Source: a bacterium
GTDB taxonomy: Bacteria > Bacteroidota > Bacteroidia > Flavobacteriales_D > Crocinitomicaceae
Reading direction: 5' to 3'
Length of the DNA: 64,000 nt
Assembly: GCA_024742305.1 (NCBI GenBank)
Contig: JANSYQ010000001.1
Span: forward strand, 186,001 to 250,000
The notes under the pieces were generated by a model. The model was not told the DNA's origin, ran no database searches, and worked only from the letters and a program-made list of their open reading frames with translations. This document shows, piece by piece, positions 18,983 through 27,349 of this stretch (position 1 is its first letter; the number at the start of each line of letters is the position of its first letter). A program made the position numbers and the translations under genes.

Positions 18983-19588
18983 CTAGACTATTTTCAGTGT
19001 TAGCCCAGGAAACTTATCTCGCATAGGGCCAAGTAATTCGTTCAGTCCTATTTTGTTGAATTGAAGGTCTTGGAACACTTCGGGATCCATTTTCATGGAG
19101 AAATATATAGAGTTTGGTTCATTTTCAGCAGCTTCTAGTTCCATTGAATCAAAAAACCCCTTTTTGAAATGAAACGTTCCTTTTTTGCCCTCATGCACAC
19201 TGATAACCGTACAACTTTCCGCAGCCCATTGTACTGAAGCAATACCTAACCGACAGAATTCTTCACCTACAGCCAAATGCTTTTTCATGTTAGAACAGAC
19301 GAACAGCTGAGAGAAAATCTTCACCGGCAGGTACTCTCCGTATTGATCTACCTCAAGAGACATTCCCGCATCATACTTCAAAGAGAACGTAGCATCGCTT
19401 ACTGAGAAATGAATAAACGTACAATTACCATCTATAAATTCATCTATCGCATGGCATGTAGACTCTAGAAGGAGAGAATTCAAGTGTCCGTCCTTGTGAC
19501 ATTCTTCAAAGTACATGTTTGGCCTCAATCGCACATGCTCTTGAGGAGTGACTGTTCTGATACCTTCCGTTGAATATTCTTCTTTCAT
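18983..19588 (-). CDS. Standalone degenerate GyrB/ParE-type GHKL ATPase domain
   Basis: The 201 residues align end to end with the first 220 or so residues of GyrB: STEGIRTVTPQEHVRLRPNMYF matches the GyrB start (KVLxGLEAVRKRPGMYI), ESTCHAIDEFIDGNC matches EVVDNAIDEALAGHC, and the C-terminal part matches the end of the GHKL domain. E42, equivalent to the catalytic base, is kept. The Mg-binding Asn is His46, the adenine-contacting Asp is Tyr72, the DGRGIP glycines are mostly lost (DAGMSLE) and the GGLHGVG lid is EEFCRLG. It lacks the transducer, toprim and DNA-gate parts. ATP binding therefore looks abolished or strongly altered. It could be a pseudo-ATPase that contacts gyrase or Topo IV, or an unrelated adaptation of the fold. 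The role is unknown. Confidence 0.7.
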   Translation of the reverse strand: MKEEYSTEGIRTVTPQEHVRLRPNMYFEECHKDGHLNSLLLESTCHAIDEFIDGNCTFIHFSVSDATFSLKYDAGMSLEVDQYGEYLPVKIFSQLFVCSNMKKHLAVGEEFCRLGIASVQWAAESCTVISVHEGKKGTFHFKKGFFDSMELEAAENEPNSIYFSMKMDPEVFQDLQFNKIGLNELLGPMRDKFPGLTLKIV

Positions 19589-19835
19589 GTACCTTTCTCG
19601 ATTTTTTTTTTGGCATTACATTCATAATGGTGGTGACTGCAATCTATGATTTTTAGAATAAAACAGTTTTAAATTACTGACAACAAGTTAATCATAATTT
19701 TCACACTTACTGCACAATTCCTACTTCTAAAGCTATTACTGTACCTCTCTCATGGATTAATCTTTCCAAACTCCTATTTGGAAGGTATGCTGTAAACTCT
19801 TCTGTAAAAATCTTATTCATACTAATATGCCCATA

Positions 19836-20231
19836 TCAAGGATCGATTTTTCCGTACTGAAGAATGTTCATTTGTTCGGTGTGACCTTCAATCCAATTCA
19901 GGAATTGCTTCTTCTCTTCCTTAGGCCACTTTGCGAATGCGTTCTTTAATTTTAAATAGTCTTTCTGCTCTAAATTTTCTGCTAAAGCTAGAGCTAACAC
20001 CCAAGCTGACGGAATTCCTTGTCGATATGAATCAAAGTGTATTTGATTGTTCATTTCGGTCAAAAGGGCTTTCGAGTATTCGCTGTAACTATTGTTTATA
20101 TTCATTGCCACGTGAATTATCGCTGAAGTTCTAGTATAGTTATGTTCACCGTGGATTTTTTCACTTAACGCTTCTTGAACAGAGAAGGAATTATATTCCT
20201 CGACCCAGTTCTTTGTTACAAACTTGTTCAT
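19836..20231 (-). CDS. Small helical protein, unknown (possible immunity or accessory protein)
   Basis: I start at the ATG at 20229-20231 (131 residues); an in-frame ATG at 20249 adds six residues and cannot be excluded. The protein is cytoplasmic, largely helical, with no signal peptide or known motif; it contains the segments NWVEEYNSFSVQEALSEK and LALAENLEQKDYLKLKNAF. It sits at the 3' end of the toxin-related run, in the position where immunity genes often lie, but family membership was not recognised. The surrounding DNA is more AT-rich than that of neighbouring housekeeping genes. Confidence 0.55.
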   Translation of the reverse strand: MNKFVTKNWVEEYNSFSVQEALSEKIHGEHNYTRTSAIIHVAMNINNSYSEYSKALLTEMNNQIHFDSYRQGIPSAWVLALALAENLEQKDYLKLKNAFAKWPKEEKKQFLNWIEGHTEQMNILQYGKIDP

Positions 20232-20326
20232 TGTAGTTGAAAATAACATTCAGTTCCTGTCATTTAACATATAAGCAATCTCCTTAAGTTGGCAACTGCT
20301 TTTTCGCACATTTTTTTAAGCTGTCT

Positions 20327-20617
20327 TCACTCGAACCCTTCTTGTTCGCGATCTTCGGGATAACCATGTGGTCCAACCGTGTACAGAACTTTTCCAGTTG
20401 CAGCGTCCATTTCAATAAAATAAACATCCGGAATGTCAAACATTTCCACTTCATATGGAATTACCCAAACTGACTTTTTCTGATCTTCAAACTTCCCATG
20501 AACCAAAAGCTCGTCGGAAATGAACTCGATTTTATCCACTAAAATTTGACTAAACTTTCTTTTTCTTTTGCTTAGGTATTCTTGTGCATTGCTGATTGCT
20601 GTTGCTATGTCTATCAT
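20327..20617 (-). CDS. YrhB/Imm35-like small protein, probable immunity protein
   Basis: The 96-residue protein begins with a short helix and has a beta-rich centre ending in WVIPYEVEMFDIPDVYFIEMDAAT and then GKVLYTVGPHG (read as two segments). A small protein with an N-terminal helix, W-x-IPY and then 'D/N-x-TG' near the C-terminus is the pattern I associate with YrhB/Imm35-type immunity proteins. That is recognition by pattern, not an alignment. It is in the same direction as the toxin genes, 148 bases after the preceding small gene, and a short open frame ends one base before its start. Confidence 0.5.
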   Translation of the reverse strand: MIDIATAISNAQEYLSKRKRKFSQILVDKIEFISDELLVHGKFEDQKKSVWVIPYEVEMFDIPDVYFIEMDAATGKVLYTVGPHGYPEDREQEGFE

Positions 20618-20618
20618 T

Positions 20619-20723
20619 TTAATGTAATTTTAGTATAGAATCAATATTTACTGGTTTTCTTTTTTTCGGTAATAGCGTATAATCAAACGAAACCTCATCT
20701 ACTGAAATGGATACTTTTTTCAA
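20619..20723 (-). CDS. Candidate 34-codon ORF directly upstream of the Imm35-like gene
   Basis: On the minus strand a frame from TTG at 20721-20723 runs to TAA at 20619-20621, one base before the ATG of the next gene. The peptide is hydrophilic (KKVSISVDEVSFDYTLL then a basic stretch). The same frame is open further upstream into the preceding gene. The tight junction with the next start suggests translation through it, or a C-terminal remnant of a lost gene. In such AT-rich DNA it could also be chance. Confidence 0.25.
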   Translation of the reverse strand: MKKVSISVDEVSFDYTLLPKKRKPVNIDSILKLH

Positions 20724-20764
20724 TAAACGCTTTACATCAGAAACTGAATAGATAATACTAAAGA

Positions 20765-21040
20765 TTAATGAAGAACATAATTGTCTTTTATGTATTTAAT
20801 TAACAGCGGTTGAGAATTGAAGACTTCTTTCCTTATCAGGCTTTTCTCAATGTAAAAGAGGTTATATTCGTTTTCTCCAATTTGAACACGACAAAAAGTT
20901 TTTATTTCTTTTATTCCAATGTCATTTGTTCCACCCAAGTCCTGACAAACGTGAATTTCAGATACGTCATTTTCAATTTCCCGAATGTAATATCCGAGTT
21001 TTTCAAGCTTGGACTTTAATAGCTTAATATTTACTTTCAT
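20765..21040 (-). CDS. Small protein translationally coupled to the papain-like toxin gene; probable immunity protein
   Basis: The 91-residue protein has no signal peptide or recognised family. Its ATG (21038-21040) overlaps the TAA of the 838-residue gene by one base (TAATG), so it should be made by coupled re-initiation. A small, acidic/basic, cytoplasmic gene fused this way to the 3' end of a toxin-like gene is the classical layout of a polymorphic toxin and its immunity protein. The sequence alternates predicted helix (MKVNIKLLKSKLEKLGYYI) and strands. Function is inferred only from context. Confidence 0.6.
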   Translation of the reverse strand: MKVNIKLLKSKLEKLGYYIREIENDVSEIHVCQDLGGTNDIGIKEIKTFCRVQIGENEYNLFYIEKSLIRKEVFNSQPLLIKYIKDNYVLH

Positions 21041-23556
21041 TATTTTAAAATTATAAAGTGATGATTAGAAGATGACCATAAACGTACAAAATCATCAACC
21101 TTAATTTGAGCCTCAACACCAAATTCATTTCCATAACCCTTTGCTTTGGAAGTATCCCAAGGGTCTCTTAAGAAAACTATATCATTAATAATTTTATCAA
21201 CAATTATTGTATGAATTCGAGAGTTACTCGGGCCAAAACTGGCGATCCATGAGCCTTCAGCAATACTATTTGCTGCCTCTAGCAGTTCTACTCCCCTAAG
21301 TCCATTGTAATCAAAAGAGCCGTGATATACTTTCCCATTTGGAAGAAGGTCTTGAACAATTGGACCAAGAGTAAACGGGTCAATTCCATCACTTTCGAAT
21401 TTTGCGATTTTTCTCACTGCTTTCTCCGTTATATTAACACCCTTATCTCTCACAAACTGTGCTACACAGGCAAGTCCACAAGACATTTCAAGATCTTGAC
21501 CTAAAATACGACTCGAGACTTTTTCATCAATATATTTAAATCCACCGCCAGTTCCAGTTTTAAGTACAAGTTGCTTATTCAAAAAATTCGTCAAGTTATC
21601 GCCACTATTGAAAATCGCTCGTAGCGCCTTTTTGAAGTCGTGGTACTTACCGGAAAGAATTGTGGCGCCTCTGTAGCTCAAGAAATAAGTTCGGTCGCTT
21701 TCACCAATTAGTTTTCCTTTAAAAATAATGGCACCACGATCCGCAAGCGCACTCATGTTTGCGTAGGTCAAATAGCTTAATTTATCAACCAAATCAAAAA
21801 CACCCTCGGTAAAAGTGGGAAAACCATCCACTTCCTTCAAGGCATACTGCAACATTTTTCCAATCTGCGCTCGTGCTTCCTTACTTGTAACATACATGAA
21901 TGCTTTTATACCTGACTCAAGTAATGTAGGCAATAATGCTGCCGAAGTAACAATTCCAGCAATCGTATAAACACGCTCCCAAGTATCCAAAAACTCTCGC
22001 CCCCAAGCCGTTTTCCTGAGCTCATTTTCTAACATTTGAACGGTAATATCGCCCGTTGCTAGACCCAAATCCATAATGGCCAATGCTGAAAAGAAGTATC
22101 CTGCTCCAGCAAAAAGGGTTGCGGCCGAAAGAACAATCACGAGGAGGTTAATTCCAATTCGTAGAAGTCGTGAGATTTCTTGCCACTCTGCATGGTAAGC
22201 CATGTCTTTTACGATAATGGCTGGCACATCCACTTGAACAGGTTTACCCTTCTTATCCAATGTATGCAAAGTAACAATGTCAAGCGGATGAAAATAGCCG
22301 TAAGGATGAATGACTTCTGTATCCGAACCGTCTGTTAATGCTGTACCTACAAGATCGAATTTATCGGTTACAATTTTCTTTTTCTTGCGCTGCGTAAGTT
22401 CGAACCTGTTCGGTTTTGTTTCATCGAAATAGGCATTAGAATCAACGAAATAATTCTTGTCAATTCTAAATTCTGCCCATCGTTTGCGTCTGTCTTTATC
22501 CTCTAATCCTAGGTTGTGATATGCACAAATAGCTACCATAGTCGAAGCAAGAATTGTTTTGTTGGAGACTTGCTCGCCATCCCATTGTGATTCACCATCT
22601 AATGCGTAGTAAATTTTAATAAGTAAATCAGGACGAGCGTTGAATTTGTCATAGATATATTTCATTCCACCTTCCTTGCTCGCAATTACCTCTAGAATTT
22701 TGTTCATTGTCCCATCAGCACCTTCTGAAAACATTGACTGATCATACTCCATGAGCTTCCAGAATACGGTAAACAAGAAATCAATGGGGTAACGCTTTAG
22801 ATACTCCCGAGGTGTTTGCCAGTACAAATTTCGGAACTCTTCACCATGTCCAAGATTTTTATATGCTCCCTGAAAAGCCGATTTGATGGATGCATAAAAG
22901 TCGAAACCATACCTTTCCAACAAGTGTTTGAAGGGCCAATAACGCTTCGTTGAAAATTCCAAAGCGACAATGCGTTTATCACTATTTGTAGTTGCCTCTG
23001 CCGAAAACTCGGTTGCCTGAAAGGTTGATTTTGCGTCTGCTGATATCAAATAGTCTCCTTCCTCTACGACGGTGCCTGGTTGAAACAAATAATAGATGGT
23101 ATAAGTAGCGTACGTTTTGTCCGGGTTGAGTGTAATCTTGTAATACGGAACCGAATCGATGCTACCTGTGCTGGATGTTGCATAACTCAGTTTTAATTGC
23201 TCCGCAAAATCGAACTTATCGCGTTCCGATTTCTTCCCAGTCAACATTTCATATGCACGATCTGATAAAACTTGCCCTAACTCTACTCCTAACCGTTCAT
23301 TCGGTCCTTTCGCATTCAGTACAATCTCAATCTGCTTCTTCCATGGAACGTGGTATTTTTTTGGATTAAAATAGAAGGAGCTAGTATTGTAATCTTCGTA
23401 TGAGTCGAGTATGTCTGCAAATAGCATCCGCAAATCCATGCTATTAGACACAATGGGGGGTTCTGGAGGTCTTGGAAATCCTTCACCATTTCCAGATGAT
23501 GTGCCGCTGAAGTTATTCAACGGCGAATTCTCAAAGAATCCAAATGGTTCTGCCAT
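21040..23556 (-). CDS. Putative polymorphic toxin with C-terminal C39/papain-like cysteine peptidase domain
   Basis: I start at the ATG at 23554-23556 (838 residues): the longer in-frame opening at 23601 lies inside a terminator hairpin. There is no signal peptide. The N-terminal 450 residues are soluble with no known domain; a Pro/Gly-rich leader is at 15-40. About residues 465-540 contain hydrophobic helices that could enter a membrane. The C-terminal 150 residues carry Q687 and C693 (GQDLEMSCG), H782 (SRIHTIIV) and D798 (FLRDPWD), the oxyanion Gln and Cys-His-Asp order of C39/papain-fold peptidases. Family knowledge: such domains serve as bacterial toxins or as processing proteases. The coupled small gene downstream and the large unknown gene upstream support a toxin cassette. 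Confidence 0.65.
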   Translation of the reverse strand: MAEPFGFFENSPLNNFSGTSSGNGEGFPRPPEPPIVSNSMDLRMLFADILDSYEDYNTSSFYFNPKKYHVPWKKQIEIVLNAKGPNERLGVELGQVLSDRAYEMLTGKKSERDKFDFAEQLKLSYATSSTGSIDSVPYYKITLNPDKTYATYTIYYLFQPGTVVEEGDYLISADAKSTFQATEFSAEATTNSDKRIVALEFSTKRYWPFKHLLERYGFDFYASIKSAFQGAYKNLGHGEEFRNLYWQTPREYLKRYPIDFLFTVFWKLMEYDQSMFSEGADGTMNKILEVIASKEGGMKYIYDKFNARPDLLIKIYYALDGESQWDGEQVSNKTILASTMVAICAYHNLGLEDKDRRKRWAEFRIDKNYFVDSNAYFDETKPNRFELTQRKKKKIVTDKFDLVGTALTDGSDTEVIHPYGYFHPLDIVTLHTLDKKGKPVQVDVPAIIVKDMAYHAEWQEISRLLRIGINLLVIVLSAATLFAGAGYFFSALAIMDLGLATGDITVQMLENELRKTAWGREFLDTWERVYTIAGIVTSAALLPTLLESGIKAFMYVTSKEARAQIGKMLQYALKEVDGFPTFTEGVFDLVDKLSYLTYANMSALADRGAIIFKGKLIGESDRTYFLSYRGATILSGKYHDFKKALRAIFNSGDNLTNFLNKQLVLKTGTGGGFKYIDEKVSSRILGQDLEMSCGLACVAQFVRDKGVNITEKAVRKIAKFESDGIDPFTLGPIVQDLLPNGKVYHGSFDYNGLRGVELLEAANSIAEGSWIASFGPSNSRIHTIIVDKIINDIVFLRDPWDTSKAKGYGNEFGVEAQIKVDDFVRLWSSSNHHFIILK

Positions 23557-23560
23557 AATT

Positions 23561-23599
23561 AAAAATTTAAAAAGCTGCGGGCAGGTCACTACCCGCAGC
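23561..23599 (-). terminator. Rho-independent terminator or attenuator between the 1,140- and 838-residue genes
   Basis: The 8-bp stem GCTGCGGG/CCCGCAGC (23574-23581 with 23592-23599) has a 10-base loop and, read on the minus strand, is followed by TTTTTAAATTTTT. It starts 24 bases after the TAA of the upstream gene and ends just 5 bases before the downstream ATG. It therefore should lower expression of the toxin gene relative to the upstream gene. Confidence 0.75.
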
Positions 23600-23622
23600 A
23601 TCAGTGAATAGTGTGTTAGTAT

Positions 23623-26600
23623 TTATGCGGATGTGGTCCCCGTATCTCGCGTCAAGATATTGGTATCCGGATCGAGATTGAAATCCTCAGCCTCGCAACA
23701 CGGCAACCCTCCTTCATCCAGGGCTACGGAACGTGCTTGAATAACCGTCAGATCAGTTGGAACAATGGTTTCCCATTCAATTCCTTCCACTTCACCTTCA
23801 ATTTCTTGCATTTCATTTGCAATGGAAACGTAAAGTTCATCGTCTGTATCTACTACCAAGCCAGTACCAGACCAAATTTTTCCCGTTTCCATGTAAAAGG
23901 CCACGGCATTTTCAAACCCTTTACGCACAGGCACAACCACACGCCCCATACCCGACTGCAGGAATTGCTGGAAGATTGGGTCATTGCTGTCTTGCTCTTG
24001 GTATAGAGATTTCCAATCGCACTTGTCGGACCAGTAGTATGGGAAGAACTGCTTTGACAACAAATCCCAATCAAAGGCTTGCTCGAAGAATTTTACCTCG
24101 GAAGCGTATTTGTCCAAAGCGTGAGTCAATTCCAACTCGGGAACGTCACACTTTACCGTCTGATAGAAGTTTTTCCCTTGTTGGTAACCATGTGGCTTTG
24201 CAATCATTTCGATACACAGTCGCTTCAACTCCGTATGCATAATCTGTGTATTGAAGCGTGGATTACGCCCGTTAGTCTGGTTCGCATCTTCGAACTCCGA
24301 ACTTTCAGCAACCAGCATTGCAGCTTGCTGTGCCTGAGCATTATTAAATGCCGACAATTGCTCATCGTATGCCCGCTTAATCGTTTCGTAAGTATCCTGC
24401 TGCCATTGCTGGAAAATTTCCGGCTGCAATTCACAGTTCAAACTTACGGAGAGCGAGTATGATGTTACTTTCTTAGTAACTACCGAAATACCTACATTTC
24501 CCGTGGCATTCAAACCAGTTCCATTTAGGTTCATTGCTACGGGGCCGTAACCTTCGATGCAATTCTTAGTAAATGTTCGACCCGCGAGGCTTACTCGCGT
24601 GTATGCATACATCGGAACCAAACTCTTGTACGTGAAATTGTTCTTTCCAGTAACGCTAGTACACACGTAATTTGCTGGTACCATAAGTCCGTCGTGCTGA
24701 TACGATTTTTCTGAATCACCGTTTCCTGGGCTTTCACCAAAACTTCCCGTAACGCTCTTAGTGGCGTCCATTGGCGCTTCCGGATTCGCTCCGTACAAAG
24801 CAGCAATGCGTTGATAATTTTCACGGGTTATGTCCGCGGCTCCATTGATTCCATTTTCCTCTAGTGATACTGGTTTCACAGCTACATTTGTCATCCCTGT
24901 TACTGCCAGTGCATCTGAGGTTGGGCCTTCTTCTTCAGCTGTAATGATAATGGCTTCCTTATACCAGCGCGATGGCTCGGGTATCATGAATTCATACATT
25001 AAACGCTTTCCATAGTTTATGATTTTGTTTTTGAACACTTTATCCACCCAGCGGTATACTCCCGTAACATTTGTTGTCCCTTCTCGGTTATCGTATCCGT
25101 GCTTGATAGTATCCTCGTACTCTTTCACCATGGATGAAGTTCGACGAACACTTGTTTTCTGAACAACACGTTCCAAAGCACGACGTGTTACATCCTCTGA
25201 ATAGGTTTTCGCTTCGCTGTTCGAGTCTGTTAAAGATTGAGAAAAGGCAAAATCCCCATACGAGCTCAAATCGAAGTTTTGGATTAAATCTCCCGATGTA
25301 CTAGCGTTAAAACCAAAGTTTTGACTTCGGTCCTTCTGCAAGACTTCTGAGACTTCTGAGGACATTTCATGGCGTTCTGTAGAAGTTGTATCCGAAAGAT
25401 CTTCGCGCTCACGTTCTGTATTCACTTCGGTCAAAACTTCAGATCTAGTAAGGTTGCGAGAAATACGCTCTTTATACTCCTTTGCCATCACATTTTCTAT
25501 ATGCGACACTTCGCCCGGAATGTAACAACATAATTCTTGCTCCACTCGACGGTAATCAGCGATTCCCAAACGGTTTACACCGTATAAAGTCTCGGCATCG
25601 TTCAATACATTTTGTGGAATAGCAGCACCCGTGTAGCACAATGTTTTAGAGTTTCCTACTTTTTTAATGACGATGGTTTTTCCGCTATCGAATTCAATAG
25701 TCGCGTCAATTTCAATTTCGTCACAAGGATTAAAGGAAATTGTGCTACCAATCAATAATTCGAAGAACATCAAACCGCCAGAATTACACAATGGTTGTGG
25801 ACAATCCGCTTGAGAGAATAACGTTCCCGCCTGTCCTCCAATTCGCAAGGTAATCGTATATGATTTGATATAAGCATCTAGGTAACCCGCATCTAAGGTG
25901 AGGAACATTCTATAATCTCCTGGTGCTTCGTTGTGTTTGTCTTTCTCGAAACTAATGACATAATCGTGGACGGCTGATTGCGATGGTTTGGTCAAAATAC
26001 CATTGACCAAAATTTTACCGTAACGATTGCGCAATTGCTTGGATGAAATTGTCAATTGCTCGTTCAGCATCCGACCAATTTTTTTACGCACTTCATCGAA
26101 ATTTGCTCCTTCAAGGTGATTCTCTGAAATGAACGTCAATGCCTTATTGGATACTTTGCCTTCGGAGTAACCAGTTGATAAAGGGTCGTTGTACGTGAAC
26201 TCAAAGGCTGGAACCAAATCGTTTGGAAGAGTTTCTTCGGTAGCCCCGGGATTCGCAGCGAGATAGTTTGCAATCGTAGTAGAATGGTTCGTTTTATAGT
26301 TAGACTCAGCCGTTTTAAATGCTGCGTCGAAATCTGCTTTATACTGCTGCTCCAAACTTGAGAATTCTTCCAAATACCCCTCCAACTCTTTCGTCAAACA
26401 ATTCGCTAAATGTGCCTTATGTTGAGGCTTGAGGTTGCGCTTGCTCCGTAAATTGAAATCAATCGCTTCCAAAGTTGACTGCGACTTCTCTACAGTGAAT
26501 GCCTGATGTATGAGCGGTTGTGCACCTGCCAATCTTTGTAATAGCAGTCTTTCTGCTTCAATTTCTTCAGGAATTGTTGTTGTCCCAGGACTGTACGTAG

Positions 26601-27045
26601 CATACTTTGAAATGAAGTTGTTGGCTACAATCATTTGGATACACGCCTGCTGGATATAAGGATTCTTACCAGTTAATATCTGATAATACATATTATCCCA
26701 TAGCGACACAATATTTGTACCCGATAACGATGTAGGAACAAGCGCATCCAATTCCGATCGAACCAGTTTGTCCTTATTTTTTGTAAGCCAAAGGGCAAAG
26801 TCCCATTGTTCAGGAAATGTATCCTTGAGGAAAAACACCTCCTCGATGGGTGCAAAAGGCAGAATCATGTCCAAAATGCCTTCTCTTGAGCCAGCTAAAT
26901 CCCCCGGAATAATTTCTGATAGGAAATGACTTTCGCCGAAGTCAAACGCTGGTTGTACAAAACCGAGGTCTTTTTTGTCTTGCGCAATCGATTCAGGAGA
27001 GCGCAGGGTGATGAACCTGAAAAGGTCCGTTTTTCTCTTTTTCAT
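23623..27045 (-). CDS. Large protein of unknown family, probable carrier or partner of the toxin gene
   Basis: The 1,140-residue protein has no signal peptide or membrane helix. Visible regions: an N-terminal helical part (1-330) with LFRFITLRSPE, a beta-rich part at about 365-500 with four Cys that resembles a jelly-roll, a charged Ser/Thr/Glu-rich segment at about 530-640 that may be a coiled coil, the conserved-looking YGKRLMYEFMIPEPSRW near 690, and a C-terminal region with FFPYYWSDKCDW and RVVVPVRKGFENAV. I do not recognise a Pfam family. I have the impression of similar large proteins in other bacteria but cannot name them. It heads the minus-strand cassette, with a terminator right after it. 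A structural or delivery role for the downstream toxin is a hypothesis. Confidence 0.7.
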   Translation of the reverse strand: MKKRKTDLFRFITLRSPESIAQDKKDLGFVQPAFDFGESHFLSEIIPGDLAGSREGILDMILPFAPIEEVFFLKDTFPEQWDFALWLTKNKDKLVRSELDALVPTSLSGTNIVSLWDNMYYQILTGKNPYIQQACIQMIVANNFISKYATYSPGTTTIPEEIEAERLLLQRLAGAQPLIHQAFTVEKSQSTLEAIDFNLRSKRNLKPQHKAHLANCLTKELEGYLEEFSSLEQQYKADFDAAFKTAESNYKTNHSTTIANYLAANPGATEETLPNDLVPAFEFTYNDPLSTGYSEGKVSNKALTFISENHLEGANFDEVRKKIGRMLNEQLTISSKQLRNRYGKILVNGILTKPSQSAVHDYVISFEKDKHNEAPGDYRMFLTLDAGYLDAYIKSYTITLRIGGQAGTLFSQADCPQPLCNSGGLMFFELLIGSTISFNPCDEIEIDATIEFDSGKTIVIKKVGNSKTLCYTGAAIPQNVLNDAETLYGVNRLGIADYRRVEQELCCYIPGEVSHIENVMAKEYKERISRNLTRSEVLTEVNTEREREDLSDTTSTERHEMSSEVSEVLQKDRSQNFGFNASTSGDLIQNFDLSSYGDFAFSQSLTDSNSEAKTYSEDVTRRALERVVQKTSVRRTSSMVKEYEDTIKHGYDNREGTTNVTGVYRWVDKVFKNKIINYGKRLMYEFMIPEPSRWYKEAIIITAEEEGPTSDALAVTGMTNVAVKPVSLEENGINGAADITRENYQRIAALYGANPEAPMDATKSVTGSFGESPGNGDSEKSYQHDGLMVPANYVCTSVTGKNNFTYKSLVPMYAYTRVSLAGRTFTKNCIEGYGPVAMNLNGTGLNATGNVGISVVTKKVTSYSLSVSLNCELQPEIFQQWQQDTYETIKRAYDEQLSAFNNAQAQQAAMLVAESSEFEDANQTNGRNPRFNTQIMHTELKRLCIEMIAKPHGYQQGKNFYQTVKCDVPELELTHALDKYASEVKFFEQAFDWDLLSKQFFPYYWSDKCDWKSLYQEQDSNDPIFQQFLQSGMGRVVVPVRKGFENAVAFYMETGKIWSGTGLVVDTDDELYVSIANEMQEIEGEVEGIEWETIVPTDLTVIQARSVALDEGGLPCCEAEDFNLDPDTNILTRDTGTTSA

Positions 27046-27284
27046 AGATGAATTTTGTGATTAATTGATAACTCAAAGTTCCGCATTAACCAACAACAGG
27101 TCAATCCGTAAATCCACTCAAAAGACCCAGTAAATTCTAAATAATTGTGAAAGATCAGAGAGTACTTGGCACCTACTCTAGATTACGAAAACCCTTCACT
27201 CACTCACCACCACACAACACTCAGCAATCCCTTAGGAATACAACGTTATCGCCGTTTCCAATTTTTTTTTTCATCAGAAGCAGC

Positions 27285-27292
27285 TATTTTTG
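27285..27292 (+). promoter_or_regulatory. Possible -7 element (TATTTTTG) for the Omp28-related gene
   Basis: TATTTTTG matches TAnnTTTG; it is 58 bases before the ATG at 27350. A T-tract precedes it, but no clear -33 TTTG at the right distance was seen. Confidence 0.4.
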
Positions 27293-27330
27293 ATTGGATT
27301 GTGTCTACTAACTATACAACCACATTTATA

Positions 27331-27346
27331 AATCTAAATTTAGATT
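27331..27346. promoter_or_regulatory. Perfect 16-bp palindrome just upstream of the Omp28-related start codon
   Basis: AATCTAAATTTAGATT is a perfect palindrome that ends three bases before the ATG at 27350. In that place it lies in the 5' leader over the ribosome binding region. It may be a repressor site or form an AT-rich hairpin in the RNA. Confidence 0.55.
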
Positions 27347-27349
27347 GCT

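Noticed and set aside
23623-27045. Assigning the 1,140-residue protein to a named injection-system or insecticidal toxin family
   Set aside because: I saw no specific motif of sheath, baseplate, VgrG or Tc components, so a named function would be invented.
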